In this document: positions 46,607 to 55,582 of the stretch, piece by piece
Position numbering within the stretch: position 1 is the stretch's first letter
How the letters are laid out: each line of letters starts with the position of its first letter
Translations under genes and position numbers: made by a program
Source of the DNA: Formosa sp. L2A11
Lineage (GTDB): Bacteria > Bacteroidota > Bacteroidia > Flavobacteriales > Flavobacteriaceae
DNA: 64,000 bases
Assembly: GCF_009796865.1 (NCBI RefSeq)
Contig: NZ_CP047028.1
Location: forward strand, 2,914,001-2,978,000
Direction: 5' to 3'
The notes under the pieces: model-generated
Told to the model about the DNA's origin: nothing
What the model saw: only the letters and a program-made list of their open reading frames with translations
Databases searched by the model: none

Positions 46607-47713
46607 ATGAAAAGATTTAAAGGTTTTATTAAAAAAGAATTCTATCATATTTTTAGAGATAAACGCTCGTTATTTATACTCTTCGGGATGCCTATAGCAC
46701 AAATTATGCTTTTTGGTTTCGCCATAACAAACGAAATAAATAATGTAGATATTGCCATTTTAGACCACTCTAAAGATGCTACTACCGAAGAAATTATCAC
46801 TAAAATATCTGCGTCAAAATACTTTAGTGTCAATCAATTTATTGAAAAAGAATCTGATATTGAAGCTGTTTTCAAGAAAGGAAAAGTAAAAGCAGTTTTA
46901 AATTTTGAAAAAGATTTCAGTAAAAACCTAATCAAAGATCATAACGCTACTATACAAATTGTTACAGATGCGACAGATCCAAATACAGCAAATACAATAA
47001 GTAATTATGTTAATGCCATACTTATTCAGTATCAAAATGGATTAAACAAGAATATCAATATTGCATATCAAGTCGTTCCAGAAACTCGTATGGTGTACAA
47101 CCCCGAATTAAAAAGTGTGTACATGTTTGTACCTGGAGTAATGACTATTATTCTCATGTTAGTCTCTGCTATGATGACGTCTATTTCTATTACCAGAGAA
47201 AAAGAGTTAGGAACTATGGAAATCCTTTTGGTTTCTCCTATAAAACCCATTCAGGTTATTGTTGGAAAAGTATTTCCTTATATTTTTCTTTCCATAATCA
47301 ATGCTATAGTGATTGTAATGCTTAGTATTTTCATATTTAAAATGCCTATTCAGGGAAGCTTAATCTTACTAGGATTAGAAAGTGTTTTATTCATTATTAC
47401 TGCATTAGCTTTAGGAATTTTAATTTCAACTATTTCTGAAACCCAACAAACAGCCATGATGATTTCCTTAATGGGACTCATGTTACCCGTAATATTATTA
47501 TCTGGATTTATTTTCCCGATTTCTAGTATGCCATTGCCTTTACAATTAATCAGTAATATTATACCAGCAAAATGGTTTAACATCATCATTAAAGCAATCA
47601 TGTTAAAAGGTGTAGGTATTCAATTTATATGGAAAGAAACTCTTATTTTAATTGGTATGTCCGTCTTTTTTATTGCCTTGAGCGTTAAAAAATATAAAAT
47701 TAGATTGGAGTAG
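46607..47713 (+). CDS. ABC exporter permease 1 (ABC-2 type)
   Basis: 368 residues. Start FIKKEFYHIFRDKRSLFILFGMPI, one N-terminal helix, a large periplasmic domain (about 45-170) and five C-terminal helices. REKELGTMEILLVSPIKPIQVIVGK is the standard ABC-2 coupling element. Together with permease 2 and the two ATPases it exports an unknown substrate, probably drugs or amphiphiles. Start is 77 bases after the GxxExxY gene; a palindrome ATTCCTGATTGCTTAGGAAT lies in between. Confidence 0.92.
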   Translation: MKRFKGFIKKEFYHIFRDKRSLFILFGMPIAQIMLFGFAITNEINNVDIAILDHSKDATTEEIITKISASKYFSVNQFIEKESDIEAVFKKGKVKAVLNFEKDFSKNLIKDHNATIQIVTDATDPNTANTISNYVNAILIQYQNGLNKNINIAYQVVPETRMVYNPELKSVYMFVPGVMTIILMLVSAMMTSISITREKELGTMEILLVSPIKPIQVIVGKVFPYIFLSIINAIVIVMLSIFIFKMPIQGSLILLGLESVLFIITALALGILISTISETQQTAMMISLMGLMLPVILLSGFIFPISSMPLPLQLISNIIPAKWFNIIIKAIMLKGVGIQFIWKETLILIGMSVFFIALSVKKYKIRLE

Positions 47714-47805
47714 AGAAAGAAATCAATCGCAGTAAATAGTTTCGGAATTCAGTGAAAAGAAAAAATATTAATTTAAAAGAGATTCCTGCTTTTGCAGGAA
47801 GTAAC

Positions 47806-48927
47806 ATGAAAACAATTCTATACATTATACAAAAAGAATTTAAGCAAATCTTTAGAAATAAAGGCATGCTTCCTATTATTTTTGTTATGCCCATTTTACA
47901 GCTCGTTATTTTATCTAACGCCGCTACTTTTGAAGTTAAAAATATTAAATTTGGGTATGTAGATCACGACCGAACATCTACATCTAGAGCATTAGTAGAA
48001 AAATTTAATGCCTCTACTTATTTTAATGTCCTCACAGATTATCCGTTAGAATCTATAGCAAGTGCAGACATGCTAAAAGGTAAGGTAGATGTTATTCTAC
48101 AAATTCCTCAACATTTTGAACGCGACTTACAAAAGGAACAATCAAACACTTTAGGAATTACAATAAATGCCATTGATGGTGCCGCAGCAGGTGTTGAGAA
48201 TGTTTACGTATCACAAATTATAAAAAGCTTTAATAAAAATATAAAAGTAGATTTATTACAAGTTTCAGACACAAAAGTTCAGCCCATTTCTATAGAAACC
48301 ATTCCCCTATTTTGGTATAACGAAACCTTAAATTATAAAACATATATGGTTCCTGGTATTTTAGTTTTACTGGTTACCATGATAACCTTATTTCTATCTG
48401 GAATGAATATTGTTCGCGAAAAAGAAATTGGCACATTAGAGCAAATTAATGTAACACCCATTAAAAAAAGTCAGTTTATAATAGGCAAACTCTTTCCGTT
48501 TTGGGTAATTGGTATGGGACTATTAACTGTGGGATTAATTTTAGCACGAGTTATTTTTAATATTCCAATAGTAGGTAGTTTACCACTTATATATTTATAC
48601 ACATCTGTTTACCTTTTGGTTATTTTAGGGATCGGATTATTCATTTCAAATTTCACAGATACCCAACAACAAGCCATGTTTATTTCTTGGTTTTTTGTAG
48701 TCATCTTTATTCTAATGAGTGGCTTATTCACCCCTATAGAAAGTATGCCAAAGTGGGCACAAACAGTAACAGAATTTAATCCTGTAAAATACTTTGTAGA
48801 AGTTATGCGTATGGTAATGCTTAAAGGTTCTGGTTTTTCAGACATTCTTCCTAGATTATTAAAAACGGCACTTTACGCATTAATAATGAACAGTTTAGCA
48901 GTATGGAGTTATAAAAAGACAAATTAA
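47806..48927 (+). CDS. ABC exporter permease 2 (ABC-2 type)
   Basis: 373 residues from the ATG at 47806 (MKTILYIIQKEFKQIFRNKG). A GTG 54 bases upstream is in frame, but its first codons are formed by a palindromic interspersed repeat (ATTCCTGCTTTTGCAGGAA), so I prefer the later start. The coupling element is REKEIGTLEQINVTPIKKSQFIIGK; the rest mirrors permease 1. Last gene of the operon. Confidence 0.92.
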   Translation: MKTILYIIQKEFKQIFRNKGMLPIIFVMPILQLVILSNAATFEVKNIKFGYVDHDRTSTSRALVEKFNASTYFNVLTDYPLESIASADMLKGKVDVILQIPQHFERDLQKEQSNTLGITINAIDGAAAGVENVYVSQIIKSFNKNIKVDLLQVSDTKVQPISIETIPLFWYNETLNYKTYMVPGILVLLVTMITLFLSGMNIVREKEIGTLEQINVTPIKKSQFIIGKLFPFWVIGMGLLTVGLILARVIFNIPIVGSLPLIYLYTSVYLLVILGIGLFISNFTDTQQQAMFISWFFVVIFILMSGLFTPIESMPKWAQTVTEFNPVKYFVEVMRMVMLKGSGFSDILPRLLKTALYALIMNSLAVWSYKKTN

Positions 48928-49080
48928 TCTGATTATGTAACCAGAGTTACTGTACAGGTCTTTTAAAAAGATAACCTTTACATAAAATCAAGACAACCTA
49001 TCTATCACGTTATCAAATGGCAAATAGTATTTTAACTCTTGGTTTACAACCTATAATTTATCTTATAAAACTCCAAAATA

Positions 49081-50538
49081 ATGTCTAAAATTGTAATTTT
49101 AGGTGCAGGTATTGCTGGTCATGTTGCAGCGACACATTTGCGCAGAAAACTATCTAAAACACACGACGTCGTGGTTGTGTCTCCAAACAGTAATTACCAA
49201 TGGGTTCCTTCTAATATTTGGGTAGGAATTGGAAGAATGAAATCTGAAAAAATATTATTTCCATTAGCGCCATTATATAAAAAGAAAGGTATAGAATTTA
49301 AGCAAGCTAAAGTCGTTTCCTTTTATCCTGAAGGCGATAAAACAGAAGCTAAACCTTATGTTTTATCAGAATATGTTAATGGAGACAAAGAAGGTCAACA
49401 AGAAAAAGTAACTTACGATTATTTGATTAATGCTACCGGACCAAAATTAAATTTTGAAGCTACTGAAGGTTTAATTCCTGGAAAAAACAAAACGTATTCT
49501 GTTTGTACTTACACACATGCCGATCATGCATGGAAAGGTCTAAATGAAGCCATACAACAAATGAAAGCAGGTAAAAAAGCCAAAATATTAATTGGTACTG
49601 GTCACGGAAGATCTACGTGTCAGGGTGCTGCTTTCGAGTATATCTTAAATGTAGAAAAAGAATTACAGAAACACAATGTTAGAGATATGGCCGAAGTAAC
49701 CTGGATTTCTAACGAATATGAATTAGGTGATTTCGGAATGGATGGTGTCTTGATGAGTTACGGAGACATGATTATGAAATCTAGTGAATTAGTTGAAATG
49801 ATTTTTGAAGACCGAGGCATTAAATGGATTTTAGGTGCTGGAGTAAATAAAATTGAAGAGGGCATTGCACATTACGAAAATTTAGATGGCGAACTAAAAG
49901 TTGAAACTTTCGATTTTGCCATGTTAATTCCCTCATTTTCTGGTCATGGTTTTAAAGCCTATGATAAATCTGAAAATGATATTACAGAAAAACTTTTTAA
50001 AGGCTTTATGATTGTAGATGCAGACTACACACCAAAACCTTACGAAGAATGGACGGTACAGGATTGGCCAGAAACCTACCAAAACCCCAGCTATAAAAAC
50101 ATTTTTGCACCCGGAATTGCGTTTGCACCACCGCATGCCATTTCTAAACCTAGAACAAGTAAAAACGGAACGGTAATTTCTCCTGCACCACCACGTACAG
50201 GAATGCCTTCTGGAATTACAGCCAAATTAGTTGCCGAAAACATTATAGAAAGCATTAAAACGGGTAAAGAATCATTAAATAGTAAAGGTTCTATGGGAAA
50301 TATGGGAGCCGCTTGTATTGCTTCTGCAGGATTTGGATTCTGGAATGGAAGTGGTGTAAGTATAACTACTTATCCCATTGTACCAGATTTTGTAAAATAT
50401 CCAGATTCTCATGGAAGACACTTAGGAAAAACATTTGGAGCAATAGGACTTGCAGGACATTGGCTAAAACTCATGTTACATTACGCCTTCCTATACAAAG
50501 CAAAAATGAAACCACTTTGGTGGTTGATTCCTGAATAG
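49081..50538 (+). CDS. FAD/NAD(P)-dependent oxidoreductase, sulfide:quinone reductase-like
   Basis: 485 residues. FAD-binding motif IVILGAGIAGHVAATHLRR at the N-terminus, the NATGPKLNFE strand, and the second nucleotide region LIGTGHGRSTCQGAAFEYI. The C-terminal part has FAPGIAFAPPHAISKP and a final amphipathic segment (AGHWLKLMLHYAFLYK) that could touch the membrane. The fold is that of SQR and type II NADH dehydrogenases. Cys at GRSTCQGA may be catalytic. Its stop codon lies within the first unit of the 34-bp tandem array. The substrate, sulfide or another electron donor, is uncertain. Confidence 0.85.
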   Translation: MSKIVILGAGIAGHVAATHLRRKLSKTHDVVVVSPNSNYQWVPSNIWVGIGRMKSEKILFPLAPLYKKKGIEFKQAKVVSFYPEGDKTEAKPYVLSEYVNGDKEGQQEKVTYDYLINATGPKLNFEATEGLIPGKNKTYSVCTYTHADHAWKGLNEAIQQMKAGKKAKILIGTGHGRSTCQGAAFEYILNVEKELQKHNVRDMAEVTWISNEYELGDFGMDGVLMSYGDMIMKSSELVEMIFEDRGIKWILGAGVNKIEEGIAHYENLDGELKVETFDFAMLIPSFSGHGFKAYDKSENDITEKLFKGFMIVDADYTPKPYEEWTVQDWPETYQNPSYKNIFAPGIAFAPPHAISKPRTSKNGTVISPAPPRTGMPSGITAKLVAENIIESIKTGKESLNSKGSMGNMGAACIASAGFGFWNGSGVSITTYPIVPDFVKYPDSHGRHLGKTFGAIGLAGHWLKLMLHYAFLYKAKMKPLWWLIPE

Positions 50539-50684
50539 GAATCAAACATAAAAAAAAGTAATTCCTGAATAGGAATCAAACTTCGAAGAAAGTGATTCCG
50601 AAATAGGAATCAAACTTTGACAAAAGATATTCCTGAATAGGAATCAAACTTAGAAAAAAGATATTCCTGAATAGATATTAAAAC
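50527..50684 (+). repeat. 34-bp tandem array starting inside the oxidoreductase stop codon region
   Basis: Units start at 50527, 50561, 50595, 50629 and 50663, exactly 34 bases apart. Each has a conserved 21-base part beginning ATTCCTGAATAGGAAT and ending CAAAC, then 13 variable A-rich bases. The first copy encodes the last residues (IPE) and the stop. The core is palindromic. The fifth copy is degenerate. Confidence 0.92.
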
Positions 50685-50741
50685 AAATCAATTTCAGAAT
50701 TAGAATTCTAATAATTTACAACGCTTTTAAAAAACAAAATC

Positions 50742-50882
50742 ATGCAAAGAATATCTCCAAGAATGCGATTTAGAATGATGAATCCAATCCTTCAATTTTT
50801 CAAATTCATCATTTTAAGCATCAAAATAATGGTTATAGTCGCCGGCGGACATGGCGGAACAAAAATTACAGCTAAAAAATAA
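50742..50882 (+). CDS. Candidate 46-residue membrane peptide
   Basis: The frame starts MQRISPRMRFRMMNPILQFF and contains a helix (FFKFIILSIKIMVIVA) followed by GGHGGTKITAKK. Arg-rich start, one helix and a glycine-histidine tail make it look like a real small protein. It follows the SQR-like gene and the 34-bp array. I believe similar small proteins occur in related genomes, but this is unverified. Confidence 0.5.
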   Translation: MQRISPRMRFRMMNPILQFFKFIILSIKIMVIVAGGHGGTKITAKK

Positions 50883-50956
50883 GCTAGTCTTTATTTGTTT
50901 ATATATTTTTTAATAAAACTTTAAGTACTTAAAAAATCAGGATATAAAATTATGTG

Positions 50957-50964
50957 TAAATTTG
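50957..50964 (+). promoter_or_regulatory. -7 box (TAAATTTG) for the phosphodiesterase gene
   Basis: TAAATTTG is a full consensus match, 71 bases before the gene start. No TTG at -33 was seen. Confidence 0.4.
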
Positions 50965-51005
50965 TTTTGCATTCGTTATCACTAATTTTAATGAATGCAA
51001 AACAA
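50962..51005 (+). promoter_or_regulatory. Leader hairpin upstream of the phosphodiesterase gene
   Basis: A perfect 13-bp stem (TTGTTTTGCATTC / GAATGCAAAACAA) with an 18-base loop begins in the -7 box and ends 30 bases before the ATG at 51036. It could be an RNA leader structure or an operator. Confidence 0.5.
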
Positions 51006-51035
51006 CACATATAGTATATCCCTTATAAACACATA

Positions 51036-52331
51036 ATGAAAAAAAAAGTTACTTATCTCCTACTTTTAATTCTACTTCCTTTCATCTTTAATTCATGTAA
51101 ATCAAGTAAAAATTTAGAAGACACAGCTACTCCTAGTCTTAAAACAAACTCAAAAGCATCTCAAAAAAAACCTTACGTTATTCTAGTATCACTAGATGGT
51201 TTTCGTTGGGATTATGTAGATAAATATAAACCACCACATCTTACAAAATTTATAGAAAGTGGTGTAAAAGCAGAATCGCTTATACCTGCTTTCCCTTCTA
51301 AAACATTCCCAAATCATTACACTATTGCCACAGGAATGTATCCCGATCATCATGGTTTAATTGGAAACTCTTTTTATAGTTATAAAAAAGGAACGACTTA
51401 TAGTATTAAAAATAGAGAACAAGTTGAAGATGGCGAATTTTACGGAGGCACACCAATTTGGGTGCAAGCAGATAAAGAAGGTATGGTTTCTGCAAGTTAC
51501 TTTTTTGTAGGGTCTGAAGCGAATATTCAAGGCATTCACCCAACCTATTACCATACTTACGATGGAAAAGTTAAAAATGAAACTCGTGTTTCCGAGTCTT
51601 TAAAATGGTTAACCTTACCCGAAAAAGAAAGACCTCACATGATTACCATGTATTTCTCTGATTTAGATGATGTCGGACACCGTTACGGACCAAATAATGA
51701 AGAAAAAATCAAGAGTGCTGTTTTAAATTTAGATAAAAATTTAGGCGATTTATTTGATGGTGCAGCTGCTACAGGTTTAGACATTAACATTATTGTAGTA
51801 TCTGATCACGGAATGACAACCGTAGTCCCATCACACTTTTTAGCTGTAGAGAATGTTACTAATACCAACTTATATACATTAATAGATAATGGAGCTATGC
51901 TAGATATTCATCCCAAAAAAGGTGTATCTGTAGATTCTATTATAAGTTATTTAAAACCTAAAGAAAATCATTTTAAAGTCTATAAAACGAAAGATACACC
52001 TGGTTTTGAATATACACCACAAGATAAAGACTGGGGAAGTGTACAAATTATACCTGATTTTGGTTATTATTTTGGAAAAACACAACGTATAGAAGATATG
52101 AAAAAAGGCGGAATAACAGCTGTTGGAGTGCATGGATACGATCCTAAAAATAAAGATATGCAAGGTATTTTTTATGCAAAAGGCCCTGCATTTAAATCTG
52201 GTTATGTTATGCCTTCAACACGAAATATTAATATTTACCCATTAATGTGTAAAATATTAGATCTTAGTGTCCCTAGTAGTGTAGATGGAAATTTAAACGA
52301 TATAAAATCTGTTTTAAAATCTGAAAAATAA
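51036..52331 (+). CDS. Alkaline phosphatase-superfamily lipoprotein (nucleotide pyrophosphatase/phosphodiesterase type)
   Basis: 431 residues. Lipoprotein signal ends at C21 (PFIFNSCKSS). The NPP pattern is clear: VSLDGFRWDYV (first metal Asp), the Thr nucleophile in FPSKTFPNHYTIATGMYPDHHG, YFSDLDDVGHRYGP (second metal Asp and His), VVSDHGM and VGVHGYDP. Members hydrolyse phosphodiester or pyrophosphate bonds of nucleotides outside the inner membrane. Single gene with a structured leader. Confidence 0.9.
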   Translation: MKKKVTYLLLLILLPFIFNSCKSSKNLEDTATPSLKTNSKASQKKPYVILVSLDGFRWDYVDKYKPPHLTKFIESGVKAESLIPAFPSKTFPNHYTIATGMYPDHHGLIGNSFYSYKKGTTYSIKNREQVEDGEFYGGTPIWVQADKEGMVSASYFFVGSEANIQGIHPTYYHTYDGKVKNETRVSESLKWLTLPEKERPHMITMYFSDLDDVGHRYGPNNEEKIKSAVLNLDKNLGDLFDGAAATGLDINIIVVSDHGMTTVVPSHFLAVENVTNTNLYTLIDNGAMLDIHPKKGVSVDSIISYLKPKENHFKVYKTKDTPGFEYTPQDKDWGSVQIIPDFGYYFGKTQRIEDMKKGGITAVGVHGYDPKNKDMQGIFYAKGPAFKSGYVMPSTRNINIYPLMCKILDLSVPSSVDGNLNDIKSVLKSEK

Positions 52332-52523
52332 ACAGACATTAACTAAATATCAATAATTAAAAATATGTAAATTATATCTGTTGTTACACCTGTAATGATT
52401 AACTTTATATTACAAGATTTAACTTGATATTTATCAGTACTAAATATTTAGACAAACTCATACCAAAAATTCAGAAAACAGTAACTAACTAGAATGTATA
52501 ACACGTTTAAACATTAACTAACC

Positions 52524-53159
52524 TTGAATTTTTTTAAAAACATATTTAAGCCCGAAAAAGAAGAGTCGTCTTTGCTAGACAATTTTTATAATACAAAATA
52601 TAACGACGTTAAAACCTTACTCTGTGGTGTGGGGAAGTCAGAAATCCTAGAACACCATATAGAAATTACAGAATATCCTTTTGAGCCTTCTATTGCTTAC
52701 CCTAAAAAAAAAATTTGGCCTAATAAAATACATGCTATTAGTCTTGATTTTGGAACATGTAGTATTGAAATAGAAGATGATATTGTTTTTATCGCTGCAG
52801 CACAAAAAGATAAATTAGAACAATTTGCTAAACGCCATGACATTAAGTTAGTGAAACACCGATGGAATTGGGATTGGATTTTAGAACCCTTTCTAGACAC
52901 TGAATTTTCTCCGGAAGACGAAGAAAAAATCGTAGAAAAACTGTCAGAAAAAGGGATTCATAAAGAAGAATTAGAAGCCATTAGAAAAGAAGTTAAATCG
53001 CAAATGTTAAGATATAATTTCGATACTATGCTTTGGGATTGGTGTAGTTTAGGTTTAGTAGATGTGTTGTCTGCTATGCGAGCAAAATATAATAAAAAAG
53101 ACTTTAGAGTATTCTATAAATTAGCCATAGAAATAGACAAAAGAGGAGCTACCGAGTAA
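52524..53159 (+). CDS. Hypothetical protein of about 211 residues
   Basis: Soluble, no signal peptide, with a TTG start (TTGAATTTTTTTAAAAAC). Sequence is strongly charged and ends in LVDVLSAMRAKYNKKDFRVFYKLAIEIDKRGATE. The region PFEPSIAYPKKKIWPNKIHAISLDFGTCSIEIED is rich in beta strands; the rest is helical. No family was recognised. A strong bidirectional terminator follows its stop. Confidence 0.6.
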   Translation: MNFFKNIFKPEKEESSLLDNFYNTKYNDVKTLLCGVGKSEILEHHIEITEYPFEPSIAYPKKKIWPNKIHAISLDFGTCSIEIEDDIVFIAAAQKDKLEQFAKRHDIKLVKHRWNWDWILEPFLDTEFSPEDEEKIVEKLSEKGIHKEELEAIRKEVKSQMLRYNFDTMLWDWCSLGLVDVLSAMRAKYNKKDFRVFYKLAIEIDKRGATE

Positions 53160-53180
53160 ATACGACACGTATAAAAGTAA

Positions 53181-53222
53181 AAAACACCAGACTTTACGTT
53201 AACATGTAAAATCTGGTGTTTT
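53181..53222. terminator. Bidirectional terminator between the hypothetical gene and arsM
   Basis: Stem AAAACACCAGA / TCTGGTGTTTT extended by TTTAC / GTAAA after a one-base mismatch, with an eight-base loop. A-run and T-run flank it, so both converging genes can use it. Confidence 0.85.
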
Positions 53223-53247
53223 TGTTTTAACCAATTATATACTTTAA

Positions 53248-54135
53248 TTAACAACATCCGGTAGATGGAGAACAACAACTAGAAGGTTCTATTTCAGAAA
53301 ATTCTAAAGATGTTTTCTCTTGTGGTATTCCTGGTTTTTCGGCATATACAGTAATACTAAAAATTCCTACCCCACCGTTATTAAAAGCTTTCACTTCTTC
53401 TTCAGACAAATATTTACTTAAAATATCGTTAGGAATAACAATAGGTTTTTCTTTTTGAATTTGAATATTTTTAAACCCTTGGTCTGTAATTAGCTGTAAG
53501 TATTCATTTCTCTGAATAGCTCCTGCTACACAACCTGCATACATTTCTGCATCTTCTTGTAATGCTTTTGGGAGCGCTCCAATTAATACAATATCAGACA
53601 CACTAAAATGTCCGCCTGGTTTAAGAACTCTATATATTTCACCAATTACTTTTTGTTTATTTGGCACTAAATTAAGCACACAATTACTTACAATAACATC
53701 TGCAACATCATCATTAACCGGCATATTATCAATATCACCTTCTCTAAATTCTACGTTATTATAGCCTAATTTTTCAGCATTAACTCGGGCTTTTTTAATC
53801 ATAATAGGCGTAAAATCTACACCAATTACTTTTCCTTCAACACCAGTTTCATGACGTGCTACAAAACAATCGTTTCCTGCACCAGAACCTAAATCTATTA
53901 CCGTATCTCCTTTTTTAATTTTAGCAAATTGTGTTGGAAGTCCGCAACCTAAACCCAAATCGGCATCTTCAACATACCCTTTTGTTTTAGAATAATCGTC
54001 CATCATAATATTATACACTTTATTAGAAGACGGCGTTGCACCACAACACGAAGAAGCATTATCTCCTTTATCTTGTTCAGCAATTTTAGCATAACGTGCT
54101 TTTACAATGTCTTTTAGTTCTTGTTCTTTACTCAT
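53248..54135 (-). CDS. arsM: Arsenite methyltransferase
   Basis: 295 residues from the ATG at 54135 (MSKEQELKDIVKARYAKIAE); an ATG 21 bases upstream overlaps a palindrome and is less likely. ArsM marks: the N-terminal double Cys (NASSCCG), the Cys in DLGLGCGLPTQFA, SAM motif DLGSGAGNDCFVAR, and the third conserved Cys in AEMYAGCVAGAIQ. The C-terminal Cys-rich tail (PSSCCSPSTGCC) may bind As(III). It methylates arsenite to volatile or trivalent methylarsenicals using SAM and thiols. It is divergent from the arsR-arsG group, and is likely controlled by the same ArsR. Confidence 0.95.
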   Translation of the reverse strand: MSKEQELKDIVKARYAKIAEQDKGDNASSCCGATPSSNKVYNIMMDDYSKTKGYVEDADLGLGCGLPTQFAKIKKGDTVIDLGSGAGNDCFVARHETGVEGKVIGVDFTPIMIKKARVNAEKLGYNNVEFREGDIDNMPVNDDVADVIVSNCVLNLVPNKQKVIGEIYRVLKPGGHFSVSDIVLIGALPKALQEDAEMYAGCVAGAIQRNEYLQLITDQGFKNIQIQKEKPIVIPNDILSKYLSEEEVKAFNNGGVGIFSITVYAEKPGIPQEKTSLEFSEIEPSSCCSPSTGCC

Positions 54136-54152
54136 GATATTATATTTATTTT

Positions 54153-54169
54153 TCATTACCTAGTAATGA
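54153..54169. promoter_or_regulatory. Palindrome in front of arsM
   Basis: TCATTAC-CTA-GTAATGA has seven-base perfect arms and lies 18 bases upstream of the preferred arsM start. It could be an operator or a leader hairpin covering the ribosome site. Confidence 0.45.
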
Positions 54170-54560
54170 TTTCGGTTTTATAAATGTGCAGTATCCGTTA
54201 AAGGGCATTTTAGAAAAATGATTCATTCCTTGTAATACAGTTTTCTTTTTTAATATATATAACAAAATACTTGTTTATTGTAATATTACGATTAATAATT
54301 AATTTCTCAAAAAAATAGGACTTAAAAAAAACATAAATACCACAGCATAACATCTCATTTTATAAGTATTCACTAACAGTAATGTTTTAATACGTGTCAA
54401 TCTAAAAAATATTTAAACTCTCAATACAGACAACCACTTAACTACAATCTCAGAATGACCATTAAATAATCTGTTAAAGAGAAATAGCAGCTATACATTT
54501 CTTATTTTTATCAAAAAAATTATCAAATGTGACATAAGTCACACTACAACTTAAAAATCA
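54170..54560. other. arsM-arsR divergent intergenic region
   Basis: AT-rich, without a gene that I can support. It must contain the arsM promoter (minus) and the arsR promoter (plus). ATTACGATTAATAATTAA near 54285 shares TACGAT with the operator at 54561. No -33/-7 pair was certain. Confidence 0.4.
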
Positions 54561-54576
54561 ATCGTACATTTACGAT
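54561..54576. promoter_or_regulatory. Candidate ArsR operator before arsR
   Basis: ATCGTA-catt-TACGAT, a perfect 6-bp inverted repeat eight bases before the arsR ATG. A related pair (TTATCG...CGATAA) follows the gene. Autorepression by ArsR would fit. Confidence 0.55.
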
Positions 54577-54583
54577 AAGAAAT

Positions 54584-54889
54584 ATGAAAAGAAGTTTAGA
54601 ACATATCGAATACAAAGAAAACACTGAAGCTTTAGCACGATTTGCAAAAGCATTAGGACACCCAACACGTATTGCCATTTTAAAACATTTAGATGCGCAA
54701 TCGTGTTGTTTTACGGGAGATTTAGTAGATGTGTTTCCTTTGGCTCAGTCTACCATTTCTCAACATCTTAAAGAATTGAAAAATGCAGGATTAATTCAGG
54801 GCGAATTAAAATCACCAAAAATAAAATACTGTATTAATCAAGACAATTGGAAGCTTGCAACATCATTATTTCAAGATTTTTTTAAATGA
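54584..54889 (+). CDS. arsR: ArsR family repressor of the arsenic group
   Basis: 101 residues. The winged helix is clear: [21 protein letters not shown], then [29 protein letters not shown] (recognition helix) and the wing [14 protein letters not shown]. The sensor is SCCFTGDL, a Cys pair that replaces ELCVCDL and could bind As(III) together with a further Cys (KYCIN). It should repress its own operon and perhaps arsM, released by arsenite. Confidence 0.92.
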   Translation: MKRSLEHIEYKENTEALARFAKALGHPTRIAILKHLDAQSCCFTGDLVDVFPLAQSTISQHLKELKNAGLIQGELKSPKIKYCINQDNWKLATSLFQDFFK

Positions 54890-54905
54890 TATTTTTTTAA
54901 TAACC

Positions 54906-54925
54906 TTATCGTTTATTGGCGATAA
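54906..54925. promoter_or_regulatory. Inverted repeat between arsR and the thioredoxin-like gene
   Basis: TTATCG-tttattgg-CGATAA, 6-bp arms, 16 bases before the next ATG. It resembles the operator at 54561 in its CGAT cores and may be a second ArsR site or a weak attenuator. Confidence 0.45.
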
Positions 54926-54940
54926 ACAAATACACTTATT

Positions 54941-55177
54941 ATGAGTAAAGTAATTAAAATTTTAGGAACTGGATGTCCAAAATGTAAAGCAATGACAGGC
55001 GTTGTAAAAGATGTAATCTCTGAAAACAACATAGATGCTAATGTTGAAAAAATAGAAGACATCGAAGAAATTATGACGTATAATGTTATGAGTACGCCTG
55101 CACTAGTTGTAGATGGTAACATTACTATAAAAGGAAGAGTGCCTTCAAAAAAAGAAGTATTAGAACTTTTAAAATAA
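54941..55177 (+). CDS. Small thioredoxin-like protein (TM0996/MTH895 type)
   Basis: 78 residues. Redox motif CPKC in ILGTGCPKCKAM, the cis-Pro in MSTPALVVDGNITIKGRVPSKKEV, and the helix-strand order of the glutaredoxin-like redox-active disulfide family 2. It probably reduces a partner, for example ArsM or the arsenical reductase. In published arsEFG loci a small ArsE subunit occupies a comparable position, so this may be its counterpart (inference only). Six-base gap to the OsmC gene. Confidence 0.88.
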   Translation: MSKVIKILGTGCPKCKAMTGVVKDVISENNIDANVEKIEDIEEIMTYNVMSTPALVVDGNITIKGRVPSKKEVLELLK

Positions 55178-55182
55178 AGATC

Positions 55183-55581
55183 ATGAATTATCAAATCAAC
55201 GCATCTGCCATTTCAAATCAGGATGCAGAGATTCATATTAAATCTTCGCATATAGATTTTGGTACCACATCCCAAACTGCAGACACATTACCAAATCCTG
55301 CAGAATTATTCTTAGGTTCATTTTCGGCATGTATGCTTAAAAATGTAGAACGCTTTTCTGCAATGATGAAATTTTCATACACAAAAGCAACTGTACATGT
55401 AGAAGCAGCACGTTTAGAAAATCCGCCTAGAATGGAAAACATTCATTATGATTTAAAAATTTACAGCACAGATAAAAAGCTGAATGTAGATTTATTAAAA
55501 AAGAACATTGAAAAACACGGTACAATTTACAATACAGTAAAATTAGCTTGTGCCATTACCGGAACTATAAAAACGCTTTAA
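55183..55581 (+). CDS. OsmC family protein
   Basis: 132 residues. The conserved LFLGSFSACMLKNVERFSAMM contains the first redox Cys; the second is in KLACAITGTIK. Members reduce organic hydroperoxides or handle thiols. In an arsenic operon a role against oxidative by-products or in thiol supply is plausible. It overlaps nothing, but the next gene starts two bases after its stop. Confidence 0.9.
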   Translation: MNYQINASAISNQDAEIHIKSSHIDFGTTSQTADTLPNPAELFLGSFSACMLKNVERFSAMMKFSYTKATVHVEAARLENPPRMENIHYDLKIYSTDKKLNVDLLKKNIEKHGTIYNTVKLACAITGTIKTL

Positions 55582-55582
55582 T

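Noticed and set aside
50527..50684. The 34-bp periodic array looked at first like a mini CRISPR array.
   Set aside because: The constant part is only 21 bases, the variable part is 13 A-rich bases that are similar to each other, the first unit is part of a coding gene and no cas gene is near.
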